Below, piece after piece: positions 34,301-45,857 of a stretch of DNA of 64,000 bases. The notes beneath the pieces are model-generated. The model did no database searches, was not told the DNA's origin, and saw only the letters and a list, made by a program, of their open reading frames with translations. The position numbers were made by a program, and so were the translations under genes. Numbering within the stretch: the stretch's first letter is position 1; the number at the start of each line of letters is the position of its first letter. The stretch comes from Rhabditoides inermis (Eukaryota; Nematoda; Chromadorea; Rhabditida; Rhabditidae), in NCBI GenBank assembly GCA_963966185.1, contig CAWZYM010000310.1:62001-126000 (forward strand). The letters are read 5' to 3'.

Positions 34301-37130
34301 GAAACAGTTGTATGCTCTCTTCTGTCTACTGTCACGTCTCTGCATCGATCACATCACTTTTCTAGAGACAGTTGTATGCTCTCCTCTGTCTACTCTCACG
34401 TCTCTGCATCGATCACATCACTTTTCTAGAAACAGTTGTATGCTCTCTTCTGTCTACTCTCACGTCTCTGCATCGATCACATCACTTTTCTAGAAACAGT
34501 TCTACGCTCTCTTCCGTCTACTCTCACGTCTCTGCATCGATCAAATCACTTTTCTAGAAACAATTGTATGCTCTCTTCTGTCTACTCTCACGTCTCTGCA
34601 TCGATCACATCACTTTTCTAGAAACAGTTTTATGCTCTCTTCTGTCTACTCTCACGTCTCTGCATCGACCACATCACTTTTATAGAAACATTTTTATGCT
34701 CTCTTCTGTCTACTCTCACGTCGCTGCATCGATTAAATCGCTTTTTTAGAAACAGTTCTATGCTCTCTTCTGTCTACTCTCACGTCTCTGCATCGATCAA
34801 ATCACTTTTCTAGAAACAATTCTATGCTCTCTTCTATCTACTCTCACGTCTCTGCATCGACCACATCACTTTTCTAGAAACAGTTTTATGCTCTCTTTTG
34901 TCTACTCTCACGTCGCTGCATCGATCGAATCGATTTTCTAGAAACAATTTTATGCTCTCTTCTGTCTACTCTCACGTCTCTGCATCGACCACATCACTTT
35001 TCTAGAAACAGTTTTATGCTCTCTTTTGTCTACTCTCACGTCTCCTCATCGATCAAATCACTTTTCTAGAAACAGTTTTATGCTCTCTTTTGTCTACTCT
35101 CACGTCTCCTCATCGATCAAATCACTTTTCTAGAAACAATTCTATGCTCTCTTTTGTCTACTCTCACGTCTCTGCATCGACCACATCACTTTTCTAGAAA
35201 CAGTTGTATGCTCCCTTCTGTCTACTCTTACGTCTCTGCATCGATCACAACACTTTTCTAGAAACAGTTGTATGCTCCCTTCTGTCTACTCTCACGTCTC
35301 TGCATCGATCACATCACTTTTCTAGAAACAGTTGTATGCTCTCCTCTGTCTACTCTCACGTCTCTGCATCGATCAAATCACTTTTCTAGAAACAGTTGTA
35401 TGCTCTCTTCTGTCTACTCTCACGTCTCTGCATCGATCACATCACTTTTCTAGAAACAGTTGTATGCTCTCTTTTGTCTACTCTCACGTCTCTGCATCGA
35501 TCACATCACTTTTCTAGAAACAGTTGTATGCTCTCTTCGGTCTACTCTCACGTCTCTGCATCGATCACATCACTTTTCTAGAAACAGTTTTATGCTCTCT
35601 TCTGTCTACTCTCACGTCTCTGCATCGATCAAATCACTTTTCTAGAAACAATTGTATGCTCTCTTCTGTCTACTCTCACGTCTCTGCATCGATCACATCA
35701 CTTTTCTAGAAACAATTGTATGCTCTCTTCTGTCTACTCTCACGTCTCTGCATCGATCACATCACTTTTCTAGAAACAGTTGTATGCTCTCTTCTGTCTA
35801 CTCTCACGTCTCTGCATCGATCACATCACTTTTCTAGAAACAGTTGTATGCTCTCTTCTGTCTACTCTCACGTCGCTGCATCGATAAAATCGCTTTTCTA
35901 GAAACAGTTGTATGCTCCCTTCTGTCTACTCTTACGTCTCTGCATCGATCAAATCACTTTTCTAGAAACAATTCTATGCTCTCTTCTATCTACTCTCACG
36001 TCTCTGCATCGACCACATCACTTTTCTAGAAACAGTTTTATGCTCTCTTTTGTCTACTCTCACGTCGCTGCATCGATCAAATCGCTTTTCTAGAAACAAT
36101 TTTATGCTCTCTTCTGTCTACTCTCACGTCTCTGCATCGACCACATCACTTTTCTAGAAACAGTTTTATGCTCTCTTTTGTCTACTCTCACGTCTCCTCA
36201 TCGATCAAATCACTTTTCTAGAAACAGTTTTATGCTCTCTTCTGTCTACTCTCACGTCTCTGCATCGATCAAATCACTTTTCTAGAAACAGTTGTATGCT
36301 CTCCTCTGTCTACTCTCACGTCTCTGCATCGATCAAATCACTTTTCTAGAAACAGTTGTATGCTCTCTTCTGTCTACTCTCACGTCTCTGCATCGATCAC
36401 ATCACTTTTCTAAAAACAGTTGTATGCTCTCTTCGGTCTACTCTCACGTCTCTGCATCGATCAAATCACTTTTCTAGAAACAATTGTATGCTCTCTTCTG
36501 TCTACTCTCACGTCTCTGCATCGATCACATCACTTTTCTAGAAACAGTTTTATGCTCTCTTCTGTCTACTCTCACGTCTCTGCATCGACCACATCACTTT
36601 TCTAGAAACATTTTTATGCTCTCTTCTGTCTACTCTCACGTCGCTGCATCGATCAAATCACTTTTCTAGAAACAATTCTATGCTCTCTTCTGTCTACTCT
36701 CACGTCTCTGCATCGACCACATCACTTTTCTAGAAACAATTCTATGCTCTCTTCTGTCTACTCTCACGTCTCTGCATCGACCACATCACTTTTCTAGAAA
36801 CAGTTTTATGTTCTCTTTTGTCTACTCTCACGTCGCTGCATCGATCAAATCACTTTTCTAGAAACAGTTGTATGCTCTCTTCGGTCTACTCTCACGTCTC
36901 TGCATCGATCAAATCACTTTTTTAGAAACAATTGTATGCTCTCTTCTGTCTACTCTCACGTCTCTGCATCGATCACATCACTTTTCTAGAAACAGTTTTA
37001 TGCCTTCTTCTGTCTACTCTCACGTCTCTGCATCGACCACATCACTTTTCTAGAAACATTTTTATGCTCTCTTCTGTCTACTCTCACGTCGCTGCATCGA
37101 TCAAATCGCTTTTTTAGAAACAGTTCTATG
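31391..37130. repeat. 64-bp satellite block B1 (about 90 units)
   Basis: Strict 64-bp period over 5.7 kb with only three small phase shifts (an extra CTCAC near 32.28 kb, one base near 32.44 and one near 32.60 kb). A typical unit reads TGCATCGATCAAATCAC, TTTTCTAGAAACAGTTG, TATGCTCTCTTCTG, TCTACTCTCACGTCTC. Units differ by a few bases and form higher-order groups; for example the same variant group recurs at about 33.03, 33.48 and 34.56 kb (offsets 7 and 17 units). No gene recognised; the short frames in it shift every unit because 64 is not a multiple of 3. Confidence 0.97.
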
Positions 37131-37267
37131 CGAATCAAGTCGCACACAATAACGATTACGTAAATTACGGTAAGATTAGTAAAACACAGTAATCAATGTC
37201 TAATGCGAGTTCCAACAACACGGATTTCGGTGAGCCCGTGGATGCGTACGTGTTGTTGGTTATGCTT
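37131..37267 (-). repeat. Inverted fragment of 5S spacer
   Basis: 137 bp that reads as the reverse complement of the normal spacer from CAAGCATAACC to CTTGATTCG, including the conserved hairpin. It joins satellite block B1 on the left and forward spacer (CGAGATAAAT) on the right. Confidence 0.93.
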
Positions 37268-37375
37268 CGAGATAAATATTCTGATTCTGATTCTGTGTCG
37301 ACCTATGAATAGGTTAGTGTTTCCGTAAGTCTGCGAAGAGCTGAGGAGAATTCCCACCTCCCTTTCTTCCTCCCC

Positions 37376-37412
<37 letters not shown>

Positions 37413-37472
37413 ATCTTCGAATTACTTTCCATCTCCCTATTTCACTTAAAGTCGTTTCTGCAAAAAAAGAAA

Positions 37473-37590
37473 GCTTACGTTACCCGGGATTCCCAAGCCG
37501 TCTCCGATCCAAGTACTAACCGGGCGCATCGTTGCTTGACTTGCCAGATCGGACGGGATGGCGTATATTCAACGAGCTATGAACGTAAGC
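37473..37590 (-). rRNA. 5S rRNA copy 42
   Basis: Full length, with a long TC run beyond its 3' end. Confidence 0.97.
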
Positions 37591-38176
37591 GGGAGAGTGA
37601 ATACTTTCTTAGGTGATCGATCTGTGGAGTACCCACGAAACCACCTGGTACCGCAATATAAAGCGATGTGTCGAGCCCGGATCTTCCGCCGCCGAGACAA
37701 GCATAACCAACAACACGTACGCATCCACGGGCTCACCGAAATCCGTGTTGTTGGAACTCGCATTAGACATTGATTACTGTGTTTTACTAATCTTACCGTA
37801 ATTTACGTAATCGTTATTGTGTGCGACTTGATTCGAGATAAATATTCTGATTCTGATTCTGTGTCGACCTATGAATAGGTTAGTGTTTCCGTAAGTATTG
37901 CCCCCCCCGTATGCCAGCTGACCCGTGAGAACGAATAGCAGGTTGACAAATAAACAATTGAACAATTGGACAATTGGACATTTGGAAAATTGGACATTTG
38001 GAGAATCGGACAATTGGCAAACTCGAACTGCGAAGACAAACTCACTGCGAAGAGCTGAGGAGAATTCCCACCTCCCTTTCTTCCTCCCCCTCCTCTCTCT
38101 CTCTCTCTCTCTCCCTATCTTCGAATTACTTTCCATCTCCCTATTTCACTTAAAGTCGTTTCTGCAAAAAAAGAAA

Positions 38177-38294
38177 GCTTACGTTACCCGGGATTCCCAA
38201 GCCGTCTCCGATCCAAGTACTAACCGGGCGCATCGTTGCTTGACTTGCCAGATCGGACGGGATGGCGTATATTCAACGAGCTATGAACGTAAGC
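38177..38294 (-). rRNA. 5S rRNA copy 43
   Basis: Full length; one upstream-flank substitution (GGATTACCC instead of GGAGTACCC, near 38333). Confidence 0.97.
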
Positions 38295-38804
38295 GGGAGA
38301 GTGAATACTTTCTTAGGTGATCGATCTGTGGATTACCCACGAAACCACCTGGTACCGCAATATAAAGCGATGTGTCGAGCCCGGATCTTCCGCCGCCGAG
38401 ACAAGCATAACCAACAACACGTACGCATCCACGGGCTCACCGAAATCCGTGTTGTTGGAACTCGCATTAGACATTGATTACTGTGTTTTACTAATCTTAC
38501 CGTAATTTACGTAATCGTTATTGTGTGCGACTTGATTCGAGATAAATATTCTGATTCTGATTCTGTGTCGACCTATGAATAGGTTAGTGTTTCCGTAAGT
38601 ATTGCCCCCCCCCCGTATGCCAGCTGACCCGTGAGAACGAATAGCAGGTTGACAAATAAACAATTGAACAATTGGACAATTGGACATTTGGAAAATTGGA
38701 CATTTGGAGAATCGGACAATTGGCAAACTCGAACTGCGAAGACAAACTCACTGCGAAGACTGCGAAGAGCTGAGGAGAATTCCCACCTCCCTTTCTTCCT
38801 CCCC

Positions 38805-38845
<41 letters not shown>

Positions 38846-38931
38846 ATCTTCGAATTACTTTCCATCTCCCTATTTCACTTAAAGTCTCCTTTTCTACTAA
38901 AATGTCCTATGGTGTCCGTACGTCATTCCAG

Positions 38932-40140
38932 AGTCATAACTAGCTTCAAACTCAACCGATTCACATGAAACTTGGTAGAAAGTTGTGTTCTCTTCCAAGG
39001 ACGACATCAAAATTCAGGCACCTCTCAACTCCTCCTCTACGTCCATATTTGGTCGAAAAACAACCAAAAATGGTCACTTTTGCACTTTTTCTTGTGTTTC
39101 CGCAGTCATAACTCCGTTTCTACCGAACCGATTTGCGTCAAACTTTGCGAAAAGTTTACATAGTACTCCAGGATGCAGTCCACTTTGTGATTACTCTCCA
39201 ATTACACTCATTGCCTATATTTGGTAGAAAAACCTCAAAATTCGCCGATTTTGGTGCTGTCCGCTGCAAAAGCTTCTCACCTAAGAAACAGTTTCGCTTC
39301 TTGTTCTGTAATTACGTTCAACAAATAGTTCTGTCACTAACCTGCAAGTTTCATCATCATTGGTTACGGTGTAAGGAAAATATAGCCAAATTAGCAAGAG
39401 CCGCGCGCGCGCTTTCGCCTCACTTTTGCTATTTTTAGTATTTCCGCGGTCATAACTCGATTCATACAAAACCAATTTGCATTAAACGTTTGAGATAGTT
39501 GAGTTTACGTCTTCTGATGCAGTCCACTTTGTGATAGTTCTCAATTTTGTCTTCATTACCTCTTTTTTTGGTCGAAAAACCACCAAAAAATATCCCTTTT
39601 GCACTTTTTCTTGTGTGTCCGCGTGCATATCTCCGTTTTTACTGAACCGATTTGCGTGAAACTTTTCAGAAAGTTTACATATTACTTCAGGACGCAGTAT
39701 ACCTCGTGATTACTCTCCAATTACACGCATTGCCTATATTTCGAAGAAAAACCACGAAAGTAATCGATTTTGTAGCTGTTCGCAGCGAACGTGTCTCATC
39801 TAAGAAACATCTCCGCTTCATTTTCCGTAAATACGTTCAACAAATAGTTTCAACAAATAGTGCGTACCTGCAAAAGTCAGCGTTATTGGTTACGGTGTGA
39901 GGAACATATTGTCAAATTATCAAAAGATGCGCGCGCCCTCGCATTTCTTTTGCGATTTTGATTAGTTCCGCGTTCATGACTTGATTCATACTAAACCAAT
40001 TTGTATGAAACTTTGCAGATAGTTGAGTTTACGTCCTCGGCTGTAGTCCACGTTGTGATAGTTCTCAATTTTGCTTTCATTATCCGGTTAAAAAACCATC
40101 AAAATCTCGCTGTCCGGCAGCGGAAGCTCCATGTCCAAGC
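38932..40140 (+). repeat. Diverged dimeric repeat (about 520 bp period) inside the Helitron
   Basis: A related motif, about GTCATAACTCCG then ACCGATTTGCGTGAAAC, starts at about 38932, 39105, 39449, 39623 and 39972. Spacing alternates near 173 and 345 bp, and copies fall into two types: one is followed by GATTACTCTCCAATTACAC, the other by GATAGTTCTCAATTTTG. So the repeat is an A+B dimer of about 520 bp, roughly two copies plus a leading half. Short open frames here show no domain. Confidence 0.8.
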
Positions 40141-40175
40141 AAAAGTTTTACTTCAATCTCTAAAAATGCATTGAC

Positions 40176-40660
<485 letters not shown>

Positions 40661-41063
40661 GATGATAGAGAGTTTTCATGAGCAAAGGAAAGTATAATTC
40701 AGAAAAAGAAATGTATAATGATTATCATTGATCTATGTATTCATAGACATTGATAGGCAGCATGCGGAAGCTCTTTCTGTATAAACGAGAACATTTAAAC
40801 TCATAAATATACATACTTCTACTGACTTGTACAACGGAGGTACGCGGCAGCTAACCAAAGCACTTGCAGACCAGGTATTATTATTATTATTGCATCGCCT
40901 CTAGACCACATATGTACTTATCAGTGCAATCAATACATCAATCGACTAATCTTCTCTACTTTAATAATCAGTTTCACTCAAAATGTTATGAAATTGTAAA
41001 TAAACAGTATTATTGATCATAACAAAAACTTGTATGCATTTCTATTCTTCTCATTTTCATGAT
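40661..41063. other. A/T-rich distal part of the Helitron
   Basis: About 400 bp with a short (ATT)n run near 40880 and no recognisable gene; leads into the terminal hairpin. Confidence 0.5.
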
Positions 41064-41101
41064 CTAGCGCGGAGGCGCGCGACAGCGCGCCGGAGCGCTA
41101 G
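41064..41101 (+). other. Palindromic Helitron 3' end
   Basis: CTAGCGC, GGA, GGCGCGC, GACA, GCGCGCC, GGA, GCGCTAG: a 14-bp stem interrupted by a symmetric GGA/GGA internal loop and closed by a GACA loop. The last four bases are CTAG. In Helitrons this structure marks where rolling-circle transfer ends. Confidence 0.65.
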
Positions 41102-41251
41102 TCGTTTCTGCAAAAAAAGAAAGCTTACGTTACCCGGGATTCCCAAGCCGTCTCCGATCCAAGTACTAACCGGGCGCATCGTTGCTTGACTTGCCAGATC
41201 GGACGGGATGGCGTATATTCAACGAGCTATGAACGTAAGCGGGAGAGTGAA
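41102..41251. repeat. Isolated 150-bp piece of 5S unit between two insertions
   Basis: Carries one complete 5S gene with 21 bp of 3' flank and 11 bp of 5' flank only. Confidence 0.93.
41123..41240 (-). rRNA. 5S rRNA copy 44, sandwiched between Helitron-like ends
   Basis: Full 118 nt with intact internal promoter and terminator run. Normal upstream spacer is lost: foreign DNA starts 12 nt before the transcription start (41252) and 21 nt after the gene's 3' end (41101). Because the 5S promoter is internal it might still be transcribed. Confidence 0.95.
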
Positions 41252-41736
41252 TTAGAGAGGGCGCGCAGCGCCCTCTCTTTTGGCTTAGGATAAGGCTCGC
41301 GCTAGAATTTTTAAGAAGCGATATCCAAAGGTCATGTTAGCAGCAACGTGAACTCATCCAATTCATGTTAGTTAGATTCGCACGGTTCCGTAGGCCAGAT
41401 CACTGGTTGACGCCATCTTTGTATCTTTTCTGTGAAAGAAGTTATGCGCGATCGCGCGCACCCATGAGGCGAGAGGCCAGCGTGTGGGTGTGTGTGTGTG
41501 GACCGTTTCCAGTCAACGCTGGCTGCTAGCTCTCTCTCTCGGTGGGCGGGGCGAGAGAGAGAGAGAGCGCGAGAGTGCGCGATATTGAGAGAGCGCGCAG
41601 ACGGTAGTAGACATGCACTTACGCCTCAGCGATTCAAAATAAAGAGTAAAATTTCTTTCAAAGCGTTTCTTTTGATACCATGAGAAACATTGTTGTACAT
41701 ACGCAACAAACACGACCTGTAGAATGTAGTATATTC
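41252..41736 (-). mobile_element. Helitron-like element, 3' end, opposite orientation, probably truncated
   Basis: On the minus strand the segment ends CTCTCTAA followed by T, with a perfect 11-bp hairpin (41254-41278, loop GCA) at the end; CTAA fits CTRR. The host bases would be A and T (GAGTGA-A / T-ACTTTC), the canonical Helitron target. No TC start is seen at the other side: the 5S unit resumes at AATTTACG (41737) after losing about 250 bp of spacer, so the 5' end was lost or the sequence is something else. Inside are a TG run (about 41487) and GA/CG-rich low complexity (41530-41600); no coding frame is recognised. Confidence 0.45.
41254..41278. other. Perfect 11-bp hairpin AGAGAGGGCGC/GCGCCCTCTCT
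   Basis: Two perfectly complementary arms with a 3-nt loop, directly at the border with 5S DNA; followed by TTTT on the plus strand. Confidence 0.85.
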
Positions 41737-42126
41737 AATTTACGTAATCGTTATTGTGTGCGACTTGATTCGAGATAAATATTCTGATTCTGATTCTGTG
41801 TCGACCTATGAATAGGTTAGTGTTTCCGTAAGTATTGCCCCCCCCCCCCCCCGTATGCCAGCTGACCCGTGAGAACGAATAGCAGGTTGACAAATAAACA
41901 ATTGAACAATTGGACAATTGGACATTTGGAAAATTGGACATTTGGAGAATCGGACAATTGGCAAACTCGAACTGCGAAGACAAACTCACTGCGAAGAGCT
42001 GAGGAGAATTCCCACCTCCCTTTCTTCCTCCCCCTCCTCTCTCTCTCTCTCTCTCTCTCTCTCCCTATCTTCGAATTACTTTCCATCTCCCTATTTCACT
42101 TAAAGTCGTTTCTGCAAAAAAAGAAA

Positions 42127-42244
42127 GCTTACGTTACCCGGGATTCCCAAGCCGTCTCCGATCTAAGTACTAACCGGGCGCATCGTTGCTTGACTTGCCA
42201 GATCGGACGGGATGGCGTATATTCAACGAGCTATGAACGTAAGC
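42127..42244 (-). rRNA. 5S rRNA copy 45, variant G81A
   Basis: Full length; RNA G81 to A (plus strand C to T at 42164), in the C-box region. The C-run before it is C15. Confidence 0.95.
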
Positions 42245-42833
42245 GGGAGAGTGAATACTTTCTTAGGTGATCGATCTGTGGAGTACCCACGAAACCACCT
42301 GGTACCGCAATATAAAGCGATGTGTCGAGCCCGGATCTTCCGCCGCCGAGACAAGCATAACCAACAACACGTACGCATCCACGGGCTCACCGAAATCCGT
42401 GTTGTTGGAACTCGCATTAGACATTGATTACTGTGTTTTACTAATCTTACCGTAATTTACGTAATCGTTATTGTGTGCGACTTGATTCGAGATAAATATT
42501 CTGATTCTGATTCTGTGTCGACCTATGAATAGGTTAGTGTTTCCGTAAGTATTGCCCCCCCCCGTATGCCAGCTGACCCGTGAGAACGAATAGCAGGTTG
42601 ACAAATAAACAATTGAACAATTGGACAATTGGACATTTGGAAAATTGGACATTTGGAGAATCGGACAATTGGCAAACTCGAACTGCGAAGACAAACTCAC
42701 TGCGAAGAGCTGAGGAGAATTCCCACCTCCCTTTCTTCCTCCCCCTCCTCTCTCTCTCTCTCTCTCTCTCCCTATCTTCGAATTACTTTCCATCTCCCTA
42801 TTTCACTTAAAGTCGTTTCTGCAAAAAAAGAAA

Positions 42834-42951
42834 GCTTACGTTACCCGGGATTCCCAAGCCGTCTCCGATCCAAGTACTAACCGGGCGCATCGTTGCTTGA
42901 CTTGCCAGATCGGACGGGATGGCGTATATTCAACGAGCTATGAACGTAAGC
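42834..42951 (-). rRNA. 5S rRNA copy 46
   Basis: Full length; next spacer has C12. Confidence 0.97.
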
Positions 42952-43545
42952 GGGAGAGTGAATACTTTCTTAGGTGATCGATCTGTGGAGTACCCACGAA
43001 ACCACCTGGTACCGCAATATAAAGCGATGTGTCGAGCCCGGATCTTCCGCCGCCGAGACAAGCATAACCAACAACACGTACGCATCCACGGGCTCACCGA
43101 AATCCGTGTTGTTGGAACTCGCATTAGACATTGATTACTGTGTTTTACTAATCTTACCGTAATTTACGTAATCGTTATTGTGTGCGACTTGATTCGAGAT
43201 AAATATTCTGATTCTGATTCTGTGTCGACCTATGAATAGGTTAGTGTTTCCGTAAGTATTGCCCCCCCCCCCCGTATGCCAGCTGACCCGTGAGAACGAA
43301 TAGCAGGTTGACAAATAAACAATTGAACAATTGGACAATTGGACATTTGGAAAATTGGACATTTGGAGAATCGGACAATTGGCAAACTCGAACTGCGAAG
43401 ACAAACTCACTGCGAAGAGCTGAGGAGAATTCCCACCTCCCTTTCTTCCTCCCCCTCCTCTCTCTCTCTCTCTCTCTCTCTCCCTATCTTCGAATTACTT
43501 TCCATCTCCCTATTTCACTTAAAGTCGTTTCTGCAAAAAAAGAAA

Positions 43546-43663
43546 GCTTACGTTACCCGGGATTCCCAAGCCGTCTCCGATCCAAGTACTAACCGGGCGC
43601 ATCGTTGCTTGACTTGCCAGATCGGACGGGATGGCGTATATTCAACGAGCTATGAACGTAAGC
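43546..43663 (-). rRNA. 5S rRNA copy 47
   Basis: Full length; next spacer has C7. Confidence 0.97.
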
Positions 43664-44250
43664 GGGAGAGTGAATACTTTCTTAGGTGATCGATCTGTGG
43701 AGTACCCACGAAACCACCTGGTACCGCAATATAAAGCGATGTGTCGAGCCCGGATCTTCCGCCGCCGAGACAAGCATAACCAACAACACGTACGCATCCA
43801 CGGGCTCACCGAAATCCGTGTTGTTGGAACTCGCATTAGACATTGATTACTGTGTTTTACTAATCTTACCGTAATTTACGTAATCGTTATTGTGTGCGAC
43901 TTGATTCGAGATAAATATTCTGATTCTGATTCTGTGTCGACCTATGAATAGGTTAGTGTTTCCGTAAGTATTGCCCCCCCGTATGCCAGCTGACCCGTGA
44001 GAACGAATAGCAGGTTGACAAATAAACAATTGAACAATTGGACAATTGGACATTTGGAAAATTGGACATTTGGAGAATCGGACAATTGGCAAACTCGAAC
44101 TGCGAAGACAAACTCACTGCGAAGAGCTGAGGAGAATTCCCACCTCCCTTTCTTCCTCCCCCTCCTCTCTCTCTCTCTCTCTCTCTCCCTATCTTCGAAT
44201 TACTTTCCATCTCCCTATTTCACTTAAAGTCGTTTCTGCAAAAAAAGAAA

Positions 44251-44368
44251 GCTTACGTTACCCGGGATTCCCAAGCCGTCTCCGATCCAAGTACTAACCG
44301 GGCGCATCGTTGCTTGACTTGCCAGATCGGACGGGATGGCGTATATTCAACGAGCTATGAACGTAAGC
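44251..44368 (-). rRNA. 5S rRNA copy 48
   Basis: Full length, 706 bp to the next copy. Confidence 0.97.
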
Positions 44369-44956
44369 GGGAGAGTGAATACTTTCTTAGGTGATCGATC
44401 TGTGGAGTACCCACGAAACCACCTGGTACCGCAATATAAAGCGATGTGTCGAGCCCGGATCTTCCGCCGCCGAGACAAGCATAACCAACAACACGTACGC
44501 ATCCACGGGCTCACCGAAATCCGTGTTGTTGGAACTCGCATTAGACATTGATTACTGTGTTTTACTAATCTTACCGTAATTTACGTAATCGTTATTGTGT
44601 GCGACTTGATTCGAGATAAATATTCTGATTCTGATTCTGTGTCGACCTATGAATAGGTTAGTGTTTCCGTAAGTATTGCCCCCCCCCCGTATGCCAGCTG
44701 ACCCGTGAGAACGAATAGCAGGTTGACAAATAAACAATTGAACAATTGGACAATTGGACATTTGGAAAATTGGACATTTGGAGAATCGGACAATTGGCAA
44801 ACTCGAACTGCGAAGACAAACTCACTGCGAAGAGCTGAGGAGAATTCCCACCTCCCTTTCTTCCTCCCCCTCCTCTCTCTCTCTCTCTCTCTCCCTATCT
44901 TCGAATTACTTTCCATCTCCCTATTTCACTTAAAGTCGTTTCTGCAAAAAAAGAAA

Positions 44957-45074
44957 GCTTACGTTACCCGGGATTCCCAAGCCGTCTCCGATCCAAGTAC
45001 TAACCGGGCGCATCGTTGCTTGACTTGCCAGATCGGACGGGATGGCGTATATTCAACGAGCTATGAACGTAAGC
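44957..45074 (-). rRNA. 5S rRNA copy 49
   Basis: Full length; its spacer carries the 20-bp hairpin-loop deletion at about 45202. Confidence 0.97.
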
Positions 45075-45554
45075 GGGAGAGTGAATACTTTCTTAGGTGA
45101 TCGATCTGTGGAGTACCCACGAAACCACCTGGTACCGCAATATAAAGCGATGTGTCGAGCCCGGATCTTCCGCCGCCGAGACAAGCATAACCAACAACAC
45201 GGAAATCCGTGTTGTTGGAACTCGCATTAGACATTGATTACTGTGTTTTACTAATCTTACCGTAATTTACGTAATCGTTATTGTGTGCGACTTGATTCGA
45301 GATAAATATTCTGATTCTGATTCTGTGTCGACCTATGAATAGGTTAGTGTTTCCGTAAGTATTGCCCCCCCCCGTATGCCAGCTGACCCGTGAGAACGAA
45401 TAGCAGGTTGACAAATAAACAATTGAACAATTGGACAATTGGACATTTGGAAAATTGGACATTTGGAGAATCGGACAATTGGCAAACTCGAACTGCGAAG
45501 ACAAACTCACTGCGAAGAGCTGAGGAGAATTCCCACCTCCCTTTCTTCCTCCCC

Positions 45555-45589
<35 letters not shown>

Positions 45590-45649
45590 ATCTTCGAATT
45601 ACTTTCCATCTCCCTATTTCACTTAAAGTCGTTTCTGCAAAAAAAGAAA

Positions 45650-45767
45650 GCTTACGTTACCCGGGATTCCCAAGCCGTCTCCGATCCAAGTACTAACCGG
45701 GCGCATCGTTGCTTGACTTGCCAGATCGGACGGGATGGCGTATATTCAACGAGCTATGAACGTAAGC
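45650..45767 (-). rRNA. 5S rRNA copy 50 (followed by 90-bp duplication)
   Basis: Full length; 45701-45790 is repeated at 45791-45880. Confidence 0.97.
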
Positions 45768-45790
45768 GGGAGAGTGAATACTTTCTTAGG

Positions 45791-45857
45791 GCGCATCGTT
45801 GCTTGACTTGCCAGATCGGACGGGATGGCGTATATTCAACGAGCTATGAACGTAAGC
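45791..45857 (-). pseudogene. 5S rRNA fragment (5' 67 nt)
   Basis: Created by the same CTTAGG/GCGCATCG junction as the fragments at 24576 and 60593; lacks the C box. Confidence 0.9.

Larger units (their letters stand above)
37268..38884. repeat. 5S rDNA units between satellite B1 and Helitron
   Basis: Two complete genes. The first unit lacks the C-run and minisatellite (GTAAGT is joined straight to CTGCGAAGAG near 37330). The last spacer has a 9-bp ACTGCGAAG duplication near 38.75 kb and a long TC run. Ends at the Helitron insertion point. Confidence 0.94.

Noticed and set aside
31613..37117. Dozens of 61-residue open frames beginning MYAL
   Set aside because: They are translations of the 64-bp satellite; each unit shifts the frame, and a stop at the TCTAGAAA core in one phase fixes the length.
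31391..37130. Regularly spaced repeats resembling a CRISPR array
   Set aside because: There are no unique spacers: the entire 64-bp period is conserved. The context is eukaryotic rDNA without cas genes.
38972..39900. Open frames of 63 to 101 residues in the Helitron interior
   Set aside because: Several frames overlap in both strands of the dimeric repeat; none shows Rep, helicase or other Helitron protein motifs.
41513..41713. Open frames of 63 and 66 residues between the isolated 5S gene and the next array segment
   Set aside because: They run through GA/CG low-complexity DNA and overlap on opposite strands; no domain seen.
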